Positions 26,673 through 36,525 are shown, numbered from the stretch's first letter. The stretch is 64,000 nucleotides of DNA from Chryseobacterium taiwanense (GCF_000813825.1 NZ_JWTA01000004.1:124001-188000); one strand, 5' to 3'. Notes: generated by a model from the letters alone, not told the origin. Translations and numbers: made by a program.

Positions 26673-27176
26673 ATGAAAAAAATATCACTCTTAATTTTAT
26701 TAATTTCCCTTTTAAACTGTAAAAAGCAAACCTTTGATGAGTTTGATTTTTCTTTTGGAAATACTTTTGAAACAGATTTTTCAATAAAATTTGACAGCAA
26801 AAATGATTCTGTTTATATTCGTGAAAATTGGTCATCATTTCAAAATAAAACCACTAAAAGCGAAACAAACTATCTTGCAGTTTTAAATACATCACAAAAA
26901 ATAAAACTAGATAGTTTTGTAGAAAGTATCAACTTTAAAACTCTTGACACTCTTTATTTTGAAAGATACTCAGATGGTGAATATTATAATTTTCACATAA
27001 AAAAAGATGGGATTGAGAAAACCATTAAAACTCACAGTCATTCTATTCCAAAGTCTTTAGAGAAATTTGCATATTGGATATATGAAACAAAGAAATCGTT
27101 GAAATTAACTGAAACTAAACGAAATTTTGATTTTAAGAGTAAAAATAATTTTCCGGAACCACCTGAAGCACCTTAA
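26673..27176 (+). CDS. Small lipoprotein of unknown function
   Basis: A 167-residue protein with a typical lipoprotein signal: KK, a hydrophobic stretch, then LLNC with Cys16 as lipid anchor. The mature part is rich in Asp, Lys, Ser and Phe, with repeated short beta-like segments and no domain I recognise. It is followed 51 bp later by a transporter gene on the same strand; no shared function is evident. Confidence 0.75.
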   Translation: MKKISLLILLISLLNCKKQTFDEFDFSFGNTFETDFSIKFDSKNDSVYIRENWSSFQNKTTKSETNYLAVLNTSQKIKLDSFVESINFKTLDTLYFERYSDGEYYNFHIKKDGIEKTIKTHSHSIPKSLEKFAYWIYETKKSLKLTETKRNFDFKSKNNFPEPPEAP

Positions 27177-27226
27177 AAACTTTACTCAGAAAATAATCAC
27201 ATAATAATAAAAAAGTCGCCGATTAC

Positions 27227-28114
27227 ATGATAGAAACAGTCTCAGTAACAATTGCAGTAGTTTTGAGAGTCATTTCAAATCCTTTAGCAAATGTTTACCA
27301 AAAGCAGCTTACTTCAAAAAACAATCATCCATTAATCGTCAATTTTTTAACGTACTTTTTACTATCCGTTTTTTGCTGTACTCTACTTTTCTTTATAGAT
27401 GTTCCTTTTTTACCTAAAAATTTTTGGATGTATTCCATTTTAGGAGGAATTGCAGGTGCTGTTGGAAATGGATTTTTGGTGAAAGCTCTTCAAATGGGTG
27501 ATTTGTCAGTTTTAGGTCCTATAAATTCCTATAAATCTGTGGTCGGGATTATTTTTGGAATTTTTCTTCTTTCTGAAATTCCAAACATTTGGGGAATTCT
27601 GGGGATTATTCTAATTATTTACGGAAGCTATTATGTTTTAGACACTACCGATGAAAAATTTTTCTGGAAACTTTTCAAAAAACCTGAAATTCAGTTTAGA
27701 GTTTGGGCAATGATTTTAACCGCTATTGAAGCTATTTTTGTAAAGAAAATCATTTTAGTCTCTTCTAAAACCTTAGCGTTTATAAGCTGGTGTACTTTTG
27801 GCGCTTTATTTTCCTTTATCGTTCTATTTTTCGCCAAAATAAAAGTAGGTAAAGAGCTAAAATACACACTTCAAACCGGAAACATCTTCAAGTTTCTGTT
27901 ACTTATTATCTGCATAGGAACGATGCAGTTCACCACCAATTTTGTTTTCGATCATATGCCTGTTGGATATGCTTTATCCCTGTTTCAACTGTCTACGATT
28001 GTCAGTATAATCTTTGGATATCAATTTTTTCAGGAAAAAGATATCAGAAAAAAAGTTTTTGGTTCATTAATTATGATCGCTGGTTCCATCCTTATCATAT
28101 TGATGAAAAATTAA
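27227..28114 (+). CDS. EamA/DMT-family transporter
   Basis: Inner-membrane protein of 295 residues with about ten helices in two five-helix halves, the layout of the drug/metabolite transporter superfamily. Conserved features include the GGIAGAVGNGFLVKALQMGDLSVLGPI segment (read as GGIAGAVGNGF then KALQMGDLSVLGP) in half one, and YALSLFQLSTIVSIIFGYQFF in half two. Substrate unknown; members export amino acids, sugars or nucleotides. A convergent terminator follows. Confidence 0.85.
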   Translation: MIETVSVTIAVVLRVISNPLANVYQKQLTSKNNHPLIVNFLTYFLLSVFCCTLLFFIDVPFLPKNFWMYSILGGIAGAVGNGFLVKALQMGDLSVLGPINSYKSVVGIIFGIFLLSEIPNIWGILGIILIIYGSYYVLDTTDEKFFWKLFKKPEIQFRVWAMILTAIEAIFVKKIILVSSKTLAFISWCTFGALFSFIVLFFAKIKVGKELKYTLQTGNIFKFLLLIICIGTMQFTTNFVFDHMPVGYALSLFQLSTIVSIIFGYQFFQEKDIRKKVFGSLIMIAGSILIILMKN

Positions 28115-28146
28115 ACCCTTCTTAAGATAAAACTTAAAAAGGATTT
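28113..28146. terminator. Convergent terminator between EamA and dioxygenase genes
   Basis: AAACCCTTCTTAAG (28113-28126) and CTTAAAAAGGATTT (28133-28146) form a 14-bp stem with two G-U-type positions. The first base overlaps the EamA stop codon. T- and A-rich flanks would serve both directions. Confidence 0.5.
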
Positions 28147-28182
28147 AATCATTGATCAAGTATTCAAATATTCCTTATTCTG

Positions 28183-29280
28183 TTAAAAATGTTGGAAATT
28201 TTTCCCTAAATGCTCTTCTATCACAAAGAACGGGTCTTCTGTCAAAGTATGCGCTCTCATGTCAATAAGACTCACTTTACTCATCATACGAAGCATAATT
28301 CTTCTTTCGCATTCATTTTCTATCCCGTCTACATTTCTCACCCCGGCTTTAAAAGCAGATCTTCCGTGAGCGCATAAATGATTGTTAACCAATATCACAT
28401 CTCCCGCTTGTGGAGTAAATCCTGAATAAATGAGATGTCGCGCCTCTTCCCAAAATTCTTTCAGATGATAATGAGCCTCCTCAGTTTGTTTAATACTTGG
28501 ATTAAATAACTGTTCTGCTGCATCAAATCTCATAAATGGAAGCTGATGATTTCCATATAAAACCGAATCTAATGTGTCTGCCTCATCAAGTTCATTCTCT
28601 AAATTGGCATCCTTAGGAATTTTATAGATACGATCAAAAAGAGCTCTGTAATTTTCTCCAATGGATTCGTGAGAACGGATAGAATAAAGAGTTGAAGGAA
28701 CCTGTTCTTCATTTCTAATGTACATAAAACTTAAAAAGTCTGCCTGATGTTTCAGGAATGCATCTTCCGTATGCACATAAAGATCCGTCGAAGAGCCCGA
28801 TCCAGTCTGTGTTTCTCTCATTTTTTCGTCAGGAATGATCGCATGGATCAGTCCTCCTCCTTTACGCTGCGAATAATACTGTACAGGTTTCGAAGGAAGC
28901 GCCCCATGAATCAGTGCACACGCAAAACCGTATAAACTGAACTTTGAATAATCTGCTGACTGCCAGTTAGGAGGCGTTGTTCCGATACTTTCCTGATCAA
29001 TATCCATTAACCCTTTAAAAATTAAGGCTCCATATTGATTCTTAGAAAAATCACTGGAAAAATCGGCAGCTATATTTAATATTCTCTCGGGCAAAAAATA
29101 AGAAGCTAGCTGATGAATCTGCTTTATAAATTCACGGTTTTCATAGTTCTCATATTTTTTCTGAAGATGTTTTGCTGCGTCTTTGATCATTTTTCGTTCC
29201 TCTGAAGTCAGTTCAATCACTGTTGGAAGCACTTTTACTTGAGAAATTGGGTCTTTTTTTAAAATTTCTGTAGAATTCAT
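28183..29280 (-). CDS. Fe(II)/2-oxoglutarate dioxygenase, probable amino-acid (lysine) hydroxylase
   Basis: Cytosolic non-heme iron oxygenase of 365 residues in the TauD/clavaminate-synthase-like fold. The metal ligands are His170 and Glu172 (HTE) and distal His305 in CAHGRSAF, with Arg residues near 326-331 for 2-oxoglutarate. The HxE form is typical of arginine/lysine hydroxylases such as VioC and the KDO lysine hydroxylases, some of which come from Flavobacterium and act at lysine C4. It is divergent from the siderophore operon, with a shared 215-bp promoter region. Lysine C4 hydroxylation followed by decarboxylation would give 3-hydroxycadaverine. The family is clear; substrate is inferred. 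Confidence 0.8.
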   Translation of the reverse strand: MNSTEILKKDPISQVKVLPTVIELTSEERKMIKDAAKHLQKKYENYENREFIKQIHQLASYFLPERILNIAADFSSDFSKNQYGALIFKGLMDIDQESIGTTPPNWQSADYSKFSLYGFACALIHGALPSKPVQYYSQRKGGGLIHAIIPDEKMRETQTGSGSSTDLYVHTEDAFLKHQADFLSFMYIRNEEQVPSTLYSIRSHESIGENYRALFDRIYKIPKDANLENELDEADTLDSVLYGNHQLPFMRFDAAEQLFNPSIKQTEEAHYHLKEFWEEARHLIYSGFTPQAGDVILVNNHLCAHGRSAFKAGVRNVDGIENECERRIMLRMMSKVSLIDMRAHTLTEDPFFVIEEHLGKNFQHF

Positions 29281-29311
29281 AAAAAAAAATTTGGTGTTAG
29301 CTAATAATTAA

Positions 29312-29368
29312 TATATTTGTTTTTAATTATTCTAAATAACAATAGCGAGTTCAAATTTAGAAATAATT
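29312..29368. promoter_or_regulatory. Divergent promoter with Fur-like inverted half-sites
   Basis: AATTATTCTAAAT (29325-29337) and ATTTAGAAATAATT (29355-29368) are near-perfect complements. Perfect -7 boxes flank or overlap them: TATATTTG on plus (29312-29319) and TAAATTTG on minus (29352-29359). ATTCTAAAT/ATTTAGAAT words resemble Fur sites in low-GC genomes. The site lies between the dioxygenase and siderophore genes, where iron control is expected. Binding by Fur is inference. Confidence 0.4.
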
Positions 29369-29451
29369 TATAAACTACCAAATAAAAAATACAAAAAAAT
29401 GAAAACTTAAAAAACTGATAACCAGAAAATTAATTTAAATAATACAAAATA

Positions 29452-29464
29452 ATAGACCGTCTAT
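29452..29464 (+). promoter_or_regulatory. 13-bp palindrome before the siderophore operon
   Basis: ATAGACCGTCTAT is palindromic around its central base and sits 31 bp before the decarboxylase start at 29496. Its form suits a TetR-type operator. No regulator gene is encoded in the locus, so the binding protein is unknown. Confidence 0.4.
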
Positions 29465-29495
29465 CTATTTACAAAATCACTTTATAAAAACGTAT

Positions 29496-31022
29496 ATGAA
29501 TAACAATTTAATATCCTCAGAGGAGCTCTCAAACGCAGTTTTACCTCACAATTTGGGGAATTTTGAGAATATTTTTCATTCTGCCAATTCTGAGCATTAT
29601 CGAAATGCGATCAATACCACTACAGATCTTGTTCAGGAATTTCTTTCTAGAAATAAAAAACCGTTCAGCGGTATAGAAGCAAAAGAAATGAAAGAAAAGG
29701 TACAACAGATTGACCTTGATCAAAAACTTTCAACGTATGATGAACTTCTTGCTGAAGTAGATGATATTTATGTAAAACACGCTACAGCTTTTCACCTTCC
29801 TCAATATGTAGCGCATCTTAACTGTCCTATAGTTATTCCGGCTTTGGCAGGAGAAATCTTGGTAAGTGCCATCAATTCGTCACAAGATACCTATGATCAA
29901 AGTGCAGGAGGAACTTTTATGGAAAGAAAACTTATTGACTGGACGGCGAAACAGATTGGTTATGATGTGAATGACAGTGACGGAGTTTTTACAGCCGGAG
30001 GTTCACAAAGTAATCTCATGGGACTTGTAATGATGCGTGACTGTTTTTCTCAGAAAAGATACAATCACAATATAAAAATGGATGGTTTATCGCCGGAAGC
30101 AGGTCGTTTCAGAATATTTGTTTCGGATAAGTCTCATTTCAGTAATCTGAAAAATGCCTCTATCATGGGATTGGGTGAAAAATCGATCATTAAAGTTCCT
30201 ACAGATGACCGTTTCCGTATGGATATTTCTTTATTGAAGAAATACATAAAAAGAGAAGAACAGCTGGGAAATATTCCTATCGGAATTGTTGCGACAGCAG
30301 GAACCACAGATTTCGGAAATGTTGATCCTTTGGAAGATATCGCCGATATTGCCGAACAATACAATATCTGGATGCATGTAGATGCCGCATACGGATGTGC
30401 CTTACTGCTAAGTGAAAAATACCGTGATCTTTTGAACGGAATTGAAAGGGCAGATTCTGTAACGATTGATTACCATAAATCATTTTTCCAGCCTATCAGC
30501 AGCAGTGCTTTTATCGTAAAAAACAAAAGAGAACTGCTTATTCTTAAACATCACGCCGATTACCTGAATCCGAAAGAGATGGATGAAGAGGAAATTCCTG
30601 CTCAAATTAATAAATCCATCACTCAGAGTACCCGTCGATTTGATGCCTTGAAATTATGGTTCACGTTAAGAATGATGGGAAAAGAGCAATTAGCTGAATA
30701 TACCGACACCGTTATTGATCTTACAAAAGATACGGCTTCAATGATCTCTGAAGATCCTGATTTTGAAATCCTTTCTGATTCAGATCTGAGTGTACTCGTT
30801 TTCAGATATATCAGATCAGATATTGAAGATACGAATGCTTTGAACCTTTTTATTAAGATGAAACTGTTTTACAGCGGAGAAATCTTGGTGGCAAGTACTA
30901 AGGTGAACGGAAACTTCTATTTAAAGTTTACTCTGTTAAATCCTATTACAACCACAGAAGACATTCATCAAATTCTCACTACAATCAAAAAACATGGAAA
31001 AGACTTTAATACAGAAAAGTAA
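29496..31022 (+). CDS. PLP-dependent decarboxylase of the siderophore cluster (lysine-type)
   Basis: Group II (aromatic/basic amino-acid) decarboxylase of 508 residues. PLP-binding Asp296 lies in HVDAAYG and the Schiff-base Lys328 in DYHKSFFQP. The substrate-side motif SAGGTFMERKLIDW is at about 136-150. In hydroxamate siderophore pathways this family (DesA-like, diaminobutyrate or lysine decarboxylases) makes the diamine building block. Here it would convert lysine or 4-hydroxylysine to cadaverine or 3-hydroxycadaverine. It overlaps the next gene by 29 bp, so it heads a tightly coupled operon. Substrate is inferred from context. Confidence 0.85.
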   Translation: MNNNLISSEELSNAVLPHNLGNFENIFHSANSEHYRNAINTTTDLVQEFLSRNKKPFSGIEAKEMKEKVQQIDLDQKLSTYDELLAEVDDIYVKHATAFHLPQYVAHLNCPIVIPALAGEILVSAINSSQDTYDQSAGGTFMERKLIDWTAKQIGYDVNDSDGVFTAGGSQSNLMGLVMMRDCFSQKRYNHNIKMDGLSPEAGRFRIFVSDKSHFSNLKNASIMGLGEKSIIKVPTDDRFRMDISLLKKYIKREEQLGNIPIGIVATAGTTDFGNVDPLEDIADIAEQYNIWMHVDAAYGCALLLSEKYRDLLNGIERADSVTIDYHKSFFQPISSSAFIVKNKRELLILKHHADYLNPKEMDEEEIPAQINKSITQSTRRFDALKLWFTLRMMGKEQLAEYTDTVIDLTKDTASMISEDPDFEILSDSDLSVLVFRYIRSDIEDTNALNLFIKMKLFYSGEILVASTKVNGNFYLKFTLLNPITTTEDIHQILTTIKKHGKDFNTEK

Positions 31023-33399
31023 AACTGGAGAAAGCGCCAAAAAAATAACGGCTCGAGTAGTACTCAACGGAATGTTGAGAGAACTGGGAAACGGAAAATT
31101 TTATCAGGGAGTTCCGAAGCATGATCTGTTGACGGCACAGGCTCTTGAAAAAAGCAAGTATCCGCTTCACATGAGATTTGAGATGAAGAAAAACGGAATA
31201 TTTTTATTCGCTCCCATTTCGTATCGATCGAAAACAACCTTCCATGAATATGGTTTTCCCATTTGGGCAGTAGATCATAACAACAACGAAATCTTTGAAG
31301 TTCATTTGGAAGAATTAATCGAAATGATCTACATAGAATTCTGCGATACTTTTACGGAAGAAGGACTGGATCGTTTTACCCAAAGAATTAAAAGCAGTGT
31401 CAGGAATCTTCAAATAACCTCAGAAGCAATTTCTGAGAGACAACACCCCATCAGTTATTCATTTTTGGAGTCAGAGCAGATTCTTCCTGCAGGACATAAT
31501 CTACATCCTTTCACCAAATCAAGAATGGGATTTTCTGAAGAAGAGCAAAAACTGTATGCCCCTGAATTTGAGAATGGGTTTCAGCTGGATTATTTCCTGA
31601 TTCATAAAGACTGTATCTCTGAACAATCTCTTTCTGGAATATCTGCAAAAGAGATTTTTGCCACACTGGCATCCGTTCCCGAAGAATATTATTTTGACAA
31701 TATTGCGGATTACTATATTGTTCCGTGCCATCCCTGGGAAGCAAAATACTTAATGTCAACAGAAGAATATCCTGAAATCATAGGATCCGGACTAGTCATT
31801 CACATCGGTAAACTGGGCGAAGAGTTTTATGCTACCTCATCGATCAGGACACTTTACAGCCCGCAATTCAACTGGATGCTAAAGTTTTCTTTACATGTTT
31901 TGATGACCGGATCTGTAAGAACCAACAGTTTAAAGGATCTCAGAAGAGGATATGCTTCTTCCGCCTGGTGGAATGACAGAAAAACGTTATTTGAAAAGAC
32001 TTTTCCAGACTTCAAACTGCTTTCAGAACCTTCTACCATAAGTGTTTTCTTTAAAAAAGAAAATATTGACAGCTTTAATATTTTAGTCCGTGAAAATCCT
32101 TTTTCATCTCAGGACAAAGTGCTTTTACTGGCGAGATTATGTCAGGACGAGTCTACAGATCATAATTTTACTACAGATTTCTTTAAAAACCTTGCTGAAA
32201 CCTTACAGACATCACCGGAACAGGCAATTCTAACTTGGTTTAAAAGATATTCGCAACTGCTGCTTCCTCCTTTAAATACTTTATTTAAAGAATTTGGAAT
32301 GGCTCCCGAAGTCCATCAGCAGAATCTTCTTATCCAGCTTAATGACGAACTGCTTCCTCAAACTATTTATGTGAGAGACGGACAGGGATATCTTTTGAAG
32401 GAAAGCTACAAAGAAAAATACAAAAAAGCGATAGAAGAATGTCCTGAGATTGAAGATCTTTTCATTAGAGATGAGCGTCTTTTGGATATTATTTCCCATC
32501 ATTTACTGGTAAGCAATTTTGCAGCTTTGATCTCTTCATTAGGCAAAACAGGATTAATTGAAGAGCAAAAACTCATCCATATTCTTTATGACGAATTCAG
32601 CAGTCTTCATCAGTCAGAACCGTCAGATCTTACAGATTACGCTTTACACCAAAGGTATTGGGCGGTGAAATCAAATCTTCAGTCTGCCATTCTTGATGTA
32701 GACGGAGGCATTAATGCTTCTTCTATTTCTTATGCTAAAGTTCCCAATCTTCTTCACAGGTATTTCTTTTCACAACAATTGATTCATCCTCAGGGAAAGG
32801 AAGTTTTCTTTAAACGGTATTTTCCTAAAGAAGACGTCACCATCAGCATGAGACCTATCGATCTGGAAAATGATCTGGAAATGCTTCATGAATGGTTTAA
32901 CAGGGAACACGCCGTAAAAATATGGCAGATGAACTGGCCGATCGATGAGCTCGAAACCTATTACAGACTGATGCTCCCAAGCGACGAAGCACATAGCTAC
33001 ATTATTGCAAGTAACGATGAACCCAGCTGTAATATTGAAGTGTATTGGGCGTGTAGAGATATCGTTGGAGATTATTATGAGGTTTTACCTACAGATTACG
33101 GAACCCATCAGTTCATTGCTCCGACCGATCCGAAGAAAAAATACGTATCCCCTTCTACCCAATCTATGGTTGATTATGTATTTGCACAGCCGGAAGTTGG
33201 AAAAATGGTTGGTGAAGGATCTGTTGATTCTCTTGCTTCGATGATGAATAAAGCACATGTAGGCTTCAAAGTAGATAAAGTCATTGAAATGCCTCATAAA
33301 AAAGCCAATCTTAATTTCTGCTACAGAGAATGGTACTGGGAAAAGTTTCCACAAAATAAAAATATACAAATCACCACAAACATCATAAAAAATGAATAA
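30994..33399 (+). CDS. NIS siderophore synthetase (IucA/IucC) fused to a GNAT acyltransferase
   Basis: An 801-residue fusion. Residues 1 to about 590 are an NRPS-independent siderophore synthetase with GHNLHPFTKSRMGF, VPCHPWE, SSIRTLYSP and the EVHQQN motif, enzymes that adenylate citrate or another carboxylate and join it to an amine or hydroxylamine. From about 614 to 790 follows an IucB-like GNAT domain (SMRPIDLENDLEMLHEWFN; EVYWACRDIVGDYYE; VGEGSVDSLASMMNKAHVGF read in parts). This domain would acylate the N-hydroxy-diamine. Separate genes are usual; here both steps are on one chain. It overlaps the next gene by 8 bp. Confidence 0.9.
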   Translation: MEKTLIQKSKTGESAKKITARVVLNGMLRELGNGKFYQGVPKHDLLTAQALEKSKYPLHMRFEMKKNGIFLFAPISYRSKTTFHEYGFPIWAVDHNNNEIFEVHLEELIEMIYIEFCDTFTEEGLDRFTQRIKSSVRNLQITSEAISERQHPISYSFLESEQILPAGHNLHPFTKSRMGFSEEEQKLYAPEFENGFQLDYFLIHKDCISEQSLSGISAKEIFATLASVPEEYYFDNIADYYIVPCHPWEAKYLMSTEEYPEIIGSGLVIHIGKLGEEFYATSSIRTLYSPQFNWMLKFSLHVLMTGSVRTNSLKDLRRGYASSAWWNDRKTLFEKTFPDFKLLSEPSTISVFFKKENIDSFNILVRENPFSSQDKVLLLARLCQDESTDHNFTTDFFKNLAETLQTSPEQAILTWFKRYSQLLLPPLNTLFKEFGMAPEVHQQNLLIQLNDELLPQTIYVRDGQGYLLKESYKEKYKKAIEECPEIEDLFIRDERLLDIISHHLLVSNFAALISSLGKTGLIEEQKLIHILYDEFSSLHQSEPSDLTDYALHQRYWAVKSNLQSAILDVDGGINASSISYAKVPNLLHRYFFSQQLIHPQGKEVFFKRYFPKEDVTISMRPIDLENDLEMLHEWFNREHAVKIWQMNWPIDELETYYRLMLPSDEAHSYIIASNDEPSCNIEVYWACRDIVGDYYEVLPTDYGTHQFIAPTDPKKKYVSPSTQSMVDYVFAQPEVGKMVGEGSVDSLASMMNKAHVGFKVDKVIEMPHKKANLNFCYREWYWEKFPQNKNIQITTNIIKNE

Positions 33400-34708
33400 T
33401 GAACCCATTTATAATGTCATTGGCATTGGAATAGGACCATTTAATCTGGGATTGGCAGCTTTATCCCACCCCATCCCGGAATTGAAAACGCTGTTTCTTG
33501 ATCAGAGAGACGGTTTTGACTGGCATCCCGGATTGATGATCGATCATGTGACTTTACAGACTCCGTTTTTATGCGACTGTGTCTCCATGGCAGATCCTAC
33601 CAATCCTTTAAGTTTACTGAATTACCTTAAAATAACGGGAAGGCTTTATCAGTTCTTCATCCGTGAGAATTTCTTTGTCCCGAGAAAAGAATACAACCGC
33701 TATTGCCAATGGGTAATTGAGCAGCTTCCACAATGCCGGTTTTCAACTCAGGTTGTAGATATTCATTATGAAGACGGTCTTTATCATGTCTCTACGGTTA
33801 ATACTCAAACCAAGGAAAAAACAGTTTTCAGGACGGAACGTTTGGTGTTAGGAACCGGAACGCAGCCTCATATTCCTTCTTTTATTCCTAAAGATGATCA
33901 GCGTATACTGCATACCAGCAGCTATCTTTACCGTAAGGAAGAGCTTCTTTCAAAAGGAAGTAAAATAGCCGTAATCGGTTCAGGGCAAAGTGCGGCTGAA
34001 GTTTTTTATGACCTTCTTCAGAGCAGAGATATAAAAACAGAATTAGGTTGGTATTCGCGACCGGACAGGTTTTTCCCTATGGAATATTCTAAACTAACCT
34101 TAGAACTGACCTCTCCAGATTATGTTGAGTATTTTTATAACAGAAACCCTGAGGCAAAGAAAACCATCTTAAGCAAACAGCAGAGCCAGTTTAAAGGAAT
34201 CAATTATGATCTGATCAATGATATTTATGATTTCATTTACGATCTTACTATTGATAATGCCGATCCGAATCTTAAAATTATTCCAAACAGTCAGCTCAAT
34301 ACCGTTGATAACAGCAGAGACAACCTCATCAATCTTGAATTTACCCAGTTAGAGCAGGAAATCCCTTACGAACAGGAAGCCGATTATCTGATTCTGGGAA
34401 CCGGGTACCGTTACCATGAACCCGCATTTTTAGAAAACATTCAGGACAGAATTAAAAGAGATGCAAATGGTTTGTTTGATGTAAACAGAAATTATTCTAT
34501 CGATCATAATGGTGGAGAAATCTATGTGCTTCATGCAGAAGTTCATACCCATAGTTACATTTCAACCGATCTTGGAATGGCTGCTTACAGGAACTCCTCT
34601 ATCATTAATGATATTCTGGGAAGAGAGCATTATCATATCGAGAAAAAAATTGCTTTCCAGGATTTTGATGTAGAAAAATATGCTCAGATATCAACCGCCC
34701 AAATTTAA
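33392..34708 (+). CDS. Flavin N-monooxygenase (SidA/IucD/PvdA family)
   Basis: FAD/NADPH enzyme of 438 residues that N-hydroxylates primary amines (lysine, ornithine or diamines). The FAD motif GIGIGPFNLG is at 11-20, a NADPH motif VIGSGQSAAEVF near 194-205, and a C-terminal LGTGYRYHEP equivalent to the LATGY motif. In this cluster the natural substrate is most likely cadaverine or 3-hydroxycadaverine, since a decarboxylase is first in the operon (inference). It is flanked on both sides by synthetase genes (8-bp overlap before, 8-bp gap after). Confidence 0.9.
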   Translation: MNNEPIYNVIGIGIGPFNLGLAALSHPIPELKTLFLDQRDGFDWHPGLMIDHVTLQTPFLCDCVSMADPTNPLSLLNYLKITGRLYQFFIRENFFVPRKEYNRYCQWVIEQLPQCRFSTQVVDIHYEDGLYHVSTVNTQTKEKTVFRTERLVLGTGTQPHIPSFIPKDDQRILHTSSYLYRKEELLSKGSKIAVIGSGQSAAEVFYDLLQSRDIKTELGWYSRPDRFFPMEYSKLTLELTSPDYVEYFYNRNPEAKKTILSKQQSQFKGINYDLINDIYDFIYDLTIDNADPNLKIIPNSQLNTVDNSRDNLINLEFTQLEQEIPYEQEADYLILGTGYRYHEPAFLENIQDRIKRDANGLFDVNRNYSIDHNGGEIYVLHAEVHTHSYISTDLGMAAYRNSSIINDILGREHYHIEKKIAFQDFDVEKYAQISTAQI

Positions 34709-34716
34709 CAGAAACA

Positions 34717-36525
34717 ATGAACACCAAGTTAAGAAACACCATAAGCCAGGAAAACTGGCACCAAGCCAACAGAAACTTAATGGCAAAAACGATTGCAGAA
34801 CTCATGCATGAAGAACTTTTGAAACCTATTTTTTCTTTCGAGGATGAAGCAGGATATTCCGTCTTTACCATCGAAACAGGTTTTGAAAATATTATATACA
34901 GCTTCAGAGGACAGGAAAGGATGATGGATTACTGGCATATTGATAAAAACAGTATCACAAAAACAGAAAACGGAGAAAAAATTTCTTTGATCGATGTAGC
35001 GAACTTCTTCAGAGAAATGCATCCTGTTTTTGATCTAGATCCGAATACGTTGGCTAAATATACGGAAGAACTGCTTCATACTTTGTATTGCGATGCTTTG
35101 ATCCTGTCAAAAGGAATCATTTCTTCAAAAGATTTGGCAATGGCGGATTACCAGACTGTGGAACACAATATGACAGGACATCCGTGGGTCATTGTTAACA
35201 AAAGCAGACTTGGGTTTTCCCCTCGTGATTTTAAGACATTTGCTCCTGAAGCAGAAGAAAACCTGCATATTATCTGGCTGGCTTCACACCGCAGCAGATC
35301 AACCTTCCAGTCATTGGAATATATTGAAAGAGAAGCATTCTACCGTTCAGAAATCGGAGATGATTTATATGAAAACTTTACACAAAAGCTTGCTGATGAA
35401 GGAAAAATTGCTGACGATTATCTTTTTATTCCTGTTCATCCGTGGCAATGGGAGCATAAGCTTCAGGTTCATTTTGCCGGAGATATCGCGACCGGACTTT
35501 TAATTAATCTGGGGGAAGGAAAAGATGTATACAGTCCACAACAAAGCATCCGTACACTGTTCAATGTAGATCATCCTGAAAAAAGATATCTGAAAACTGC
35601 GGTTTCTATTCTGAGTACAGGAAACATCCGAGGACTTTCTCCCAAACAGATGAAAATAGCCCCTTCTATCACGGAATGGGTAAAAAGCCTGATCAAAGAT
35701 GATGTTTATTTAGAAAACAAAGGAACTATATTTTTAGGGGAAGAAGCTTCAATTACATACTTACATCCGCAATATTCATCAATAGAACAAGTACCTTATC
35801 AGTATAATGAGTTTCTTGGGGCTTTATGGCGTGAAAGTGCTGAAAATTATCTTCAAGAGGATGAACAAATGGTAACGATGGCATCACTCCTTTATGTAGA
35901 TGATCACGGGATTCCTTTAGTACAGGCTTTTGCTGAAAAATCAGGAATGAGTATTAAAGAATGGCTGAAAAGCTATCTTGACGCTTATCTTACGCCTCTG
36001 CTCCACATTTATTACACTCATTCACTGTGTGTAACTCCACATGGAGAAAACATCATGGTGGTTTTAAAGAATGGTGTTCCGCAGAGGATTGTCATCAAAG
36101 ATTTTGTAGATGATATTGTGCTTACCAAAGAAGCCAGAGAAAAACTTCCGCCGCATCTTGCAGACGGACTTATCCAGTCTTCCAATAAAGAAAACATTCC
36201 TCTTTTTATTTTATTAGGCGTTTTTGATGCCTTCTTCAGGTATCTTTCAAATATTCTACATACGTATTCAAACTTTAAAGAACAAACCTTCTGGTCGCTT
36301 GTTCATGACTGTGTGGAACATTATAAAACAGAAAATACTCATCTACAGGAACGTTATGAAAAATATGATTTGTATGTGCCTACATTCAAAAGGTTTTACA
36401 TCAACAGTCTGCGTCTGAAAAATAACGGATACAGCGAAAATAAAGCATTCGCAATTCCAAGGAAAGACGGAGCACTGCCTAATCCTCTGTATGAGATTGC
36501 CAATAAAAATTCGGTATCTGTATGA
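34717..36525 (+). CDS. NIS siderophore synthetase (IucA/IucC family), stand-alone
   Basis: Second NIS synthetase, 602 residues. Motifs: TGHPWVIVNKSRLGFSPRD (the HPxxKSRxGF ATP-site segment), PVHPWQWEHKL, SPQQSIRTL, and HGENIMVVL with the C-terminal FVDDI. The full set of family motifs is intact. With the fused synthetase it would make two successive citrate-amide bonds, giving a symmetrical or mixed citrate siderophore. Its stop overlaps the next start by ATGA. The order in which the two act cannot be read from the sequence. Confidence 0.9.
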   Translation: MNTKLRNTISQENWHQANRNLMAKTIAELMHEELLKPIFSFEDEAGYSVFTIETGFENIIYSFRGQERMMDYWHIDKNSITKTENGEKISLIDVANFFREMHPVFDLDPNTLAKYTEELLHTLYCDALILSKGIISSKDLAMADYQTVEHNMTGHPWVIVNKSRLGFSPRDFKTFAPEAEENLHIIWLASHRSRSTFQSLEYIEREAFYRSEIGDDLYENFTQKLADEGKIADDYLFIPVHPWQWEHKLQVHFAGDIATGLLINLGEGKDVYSPQQSIRTLFNVDHPEKRYLKTAVSILSTGNIRGLSPKQMKIAPSITEWVKSLIKDDVYLENKGTIFLGEEASITYLHPQYSSIEQVPYQYNEFLGALWRESAENYLQEDEQMVTMASLLYVDDHGIPLVQAFAEKSGMSIKEWLKSYLDAYLTPLLHIYYTHSLCVTPHGENIMVVLKNGVPQRIVIKDFVDDIVLTKEAREKLPPHLADGLIQSSNKENIPLFILLGVFDAFFRYLSNILHTYSNFKEQTFWSLVHDCVEHYKTENTHLQERYEKYDLYVPTFKRFYINSLRLKNNGYSENKAFAIPRKDGALPNPLYEIANKNSVSV

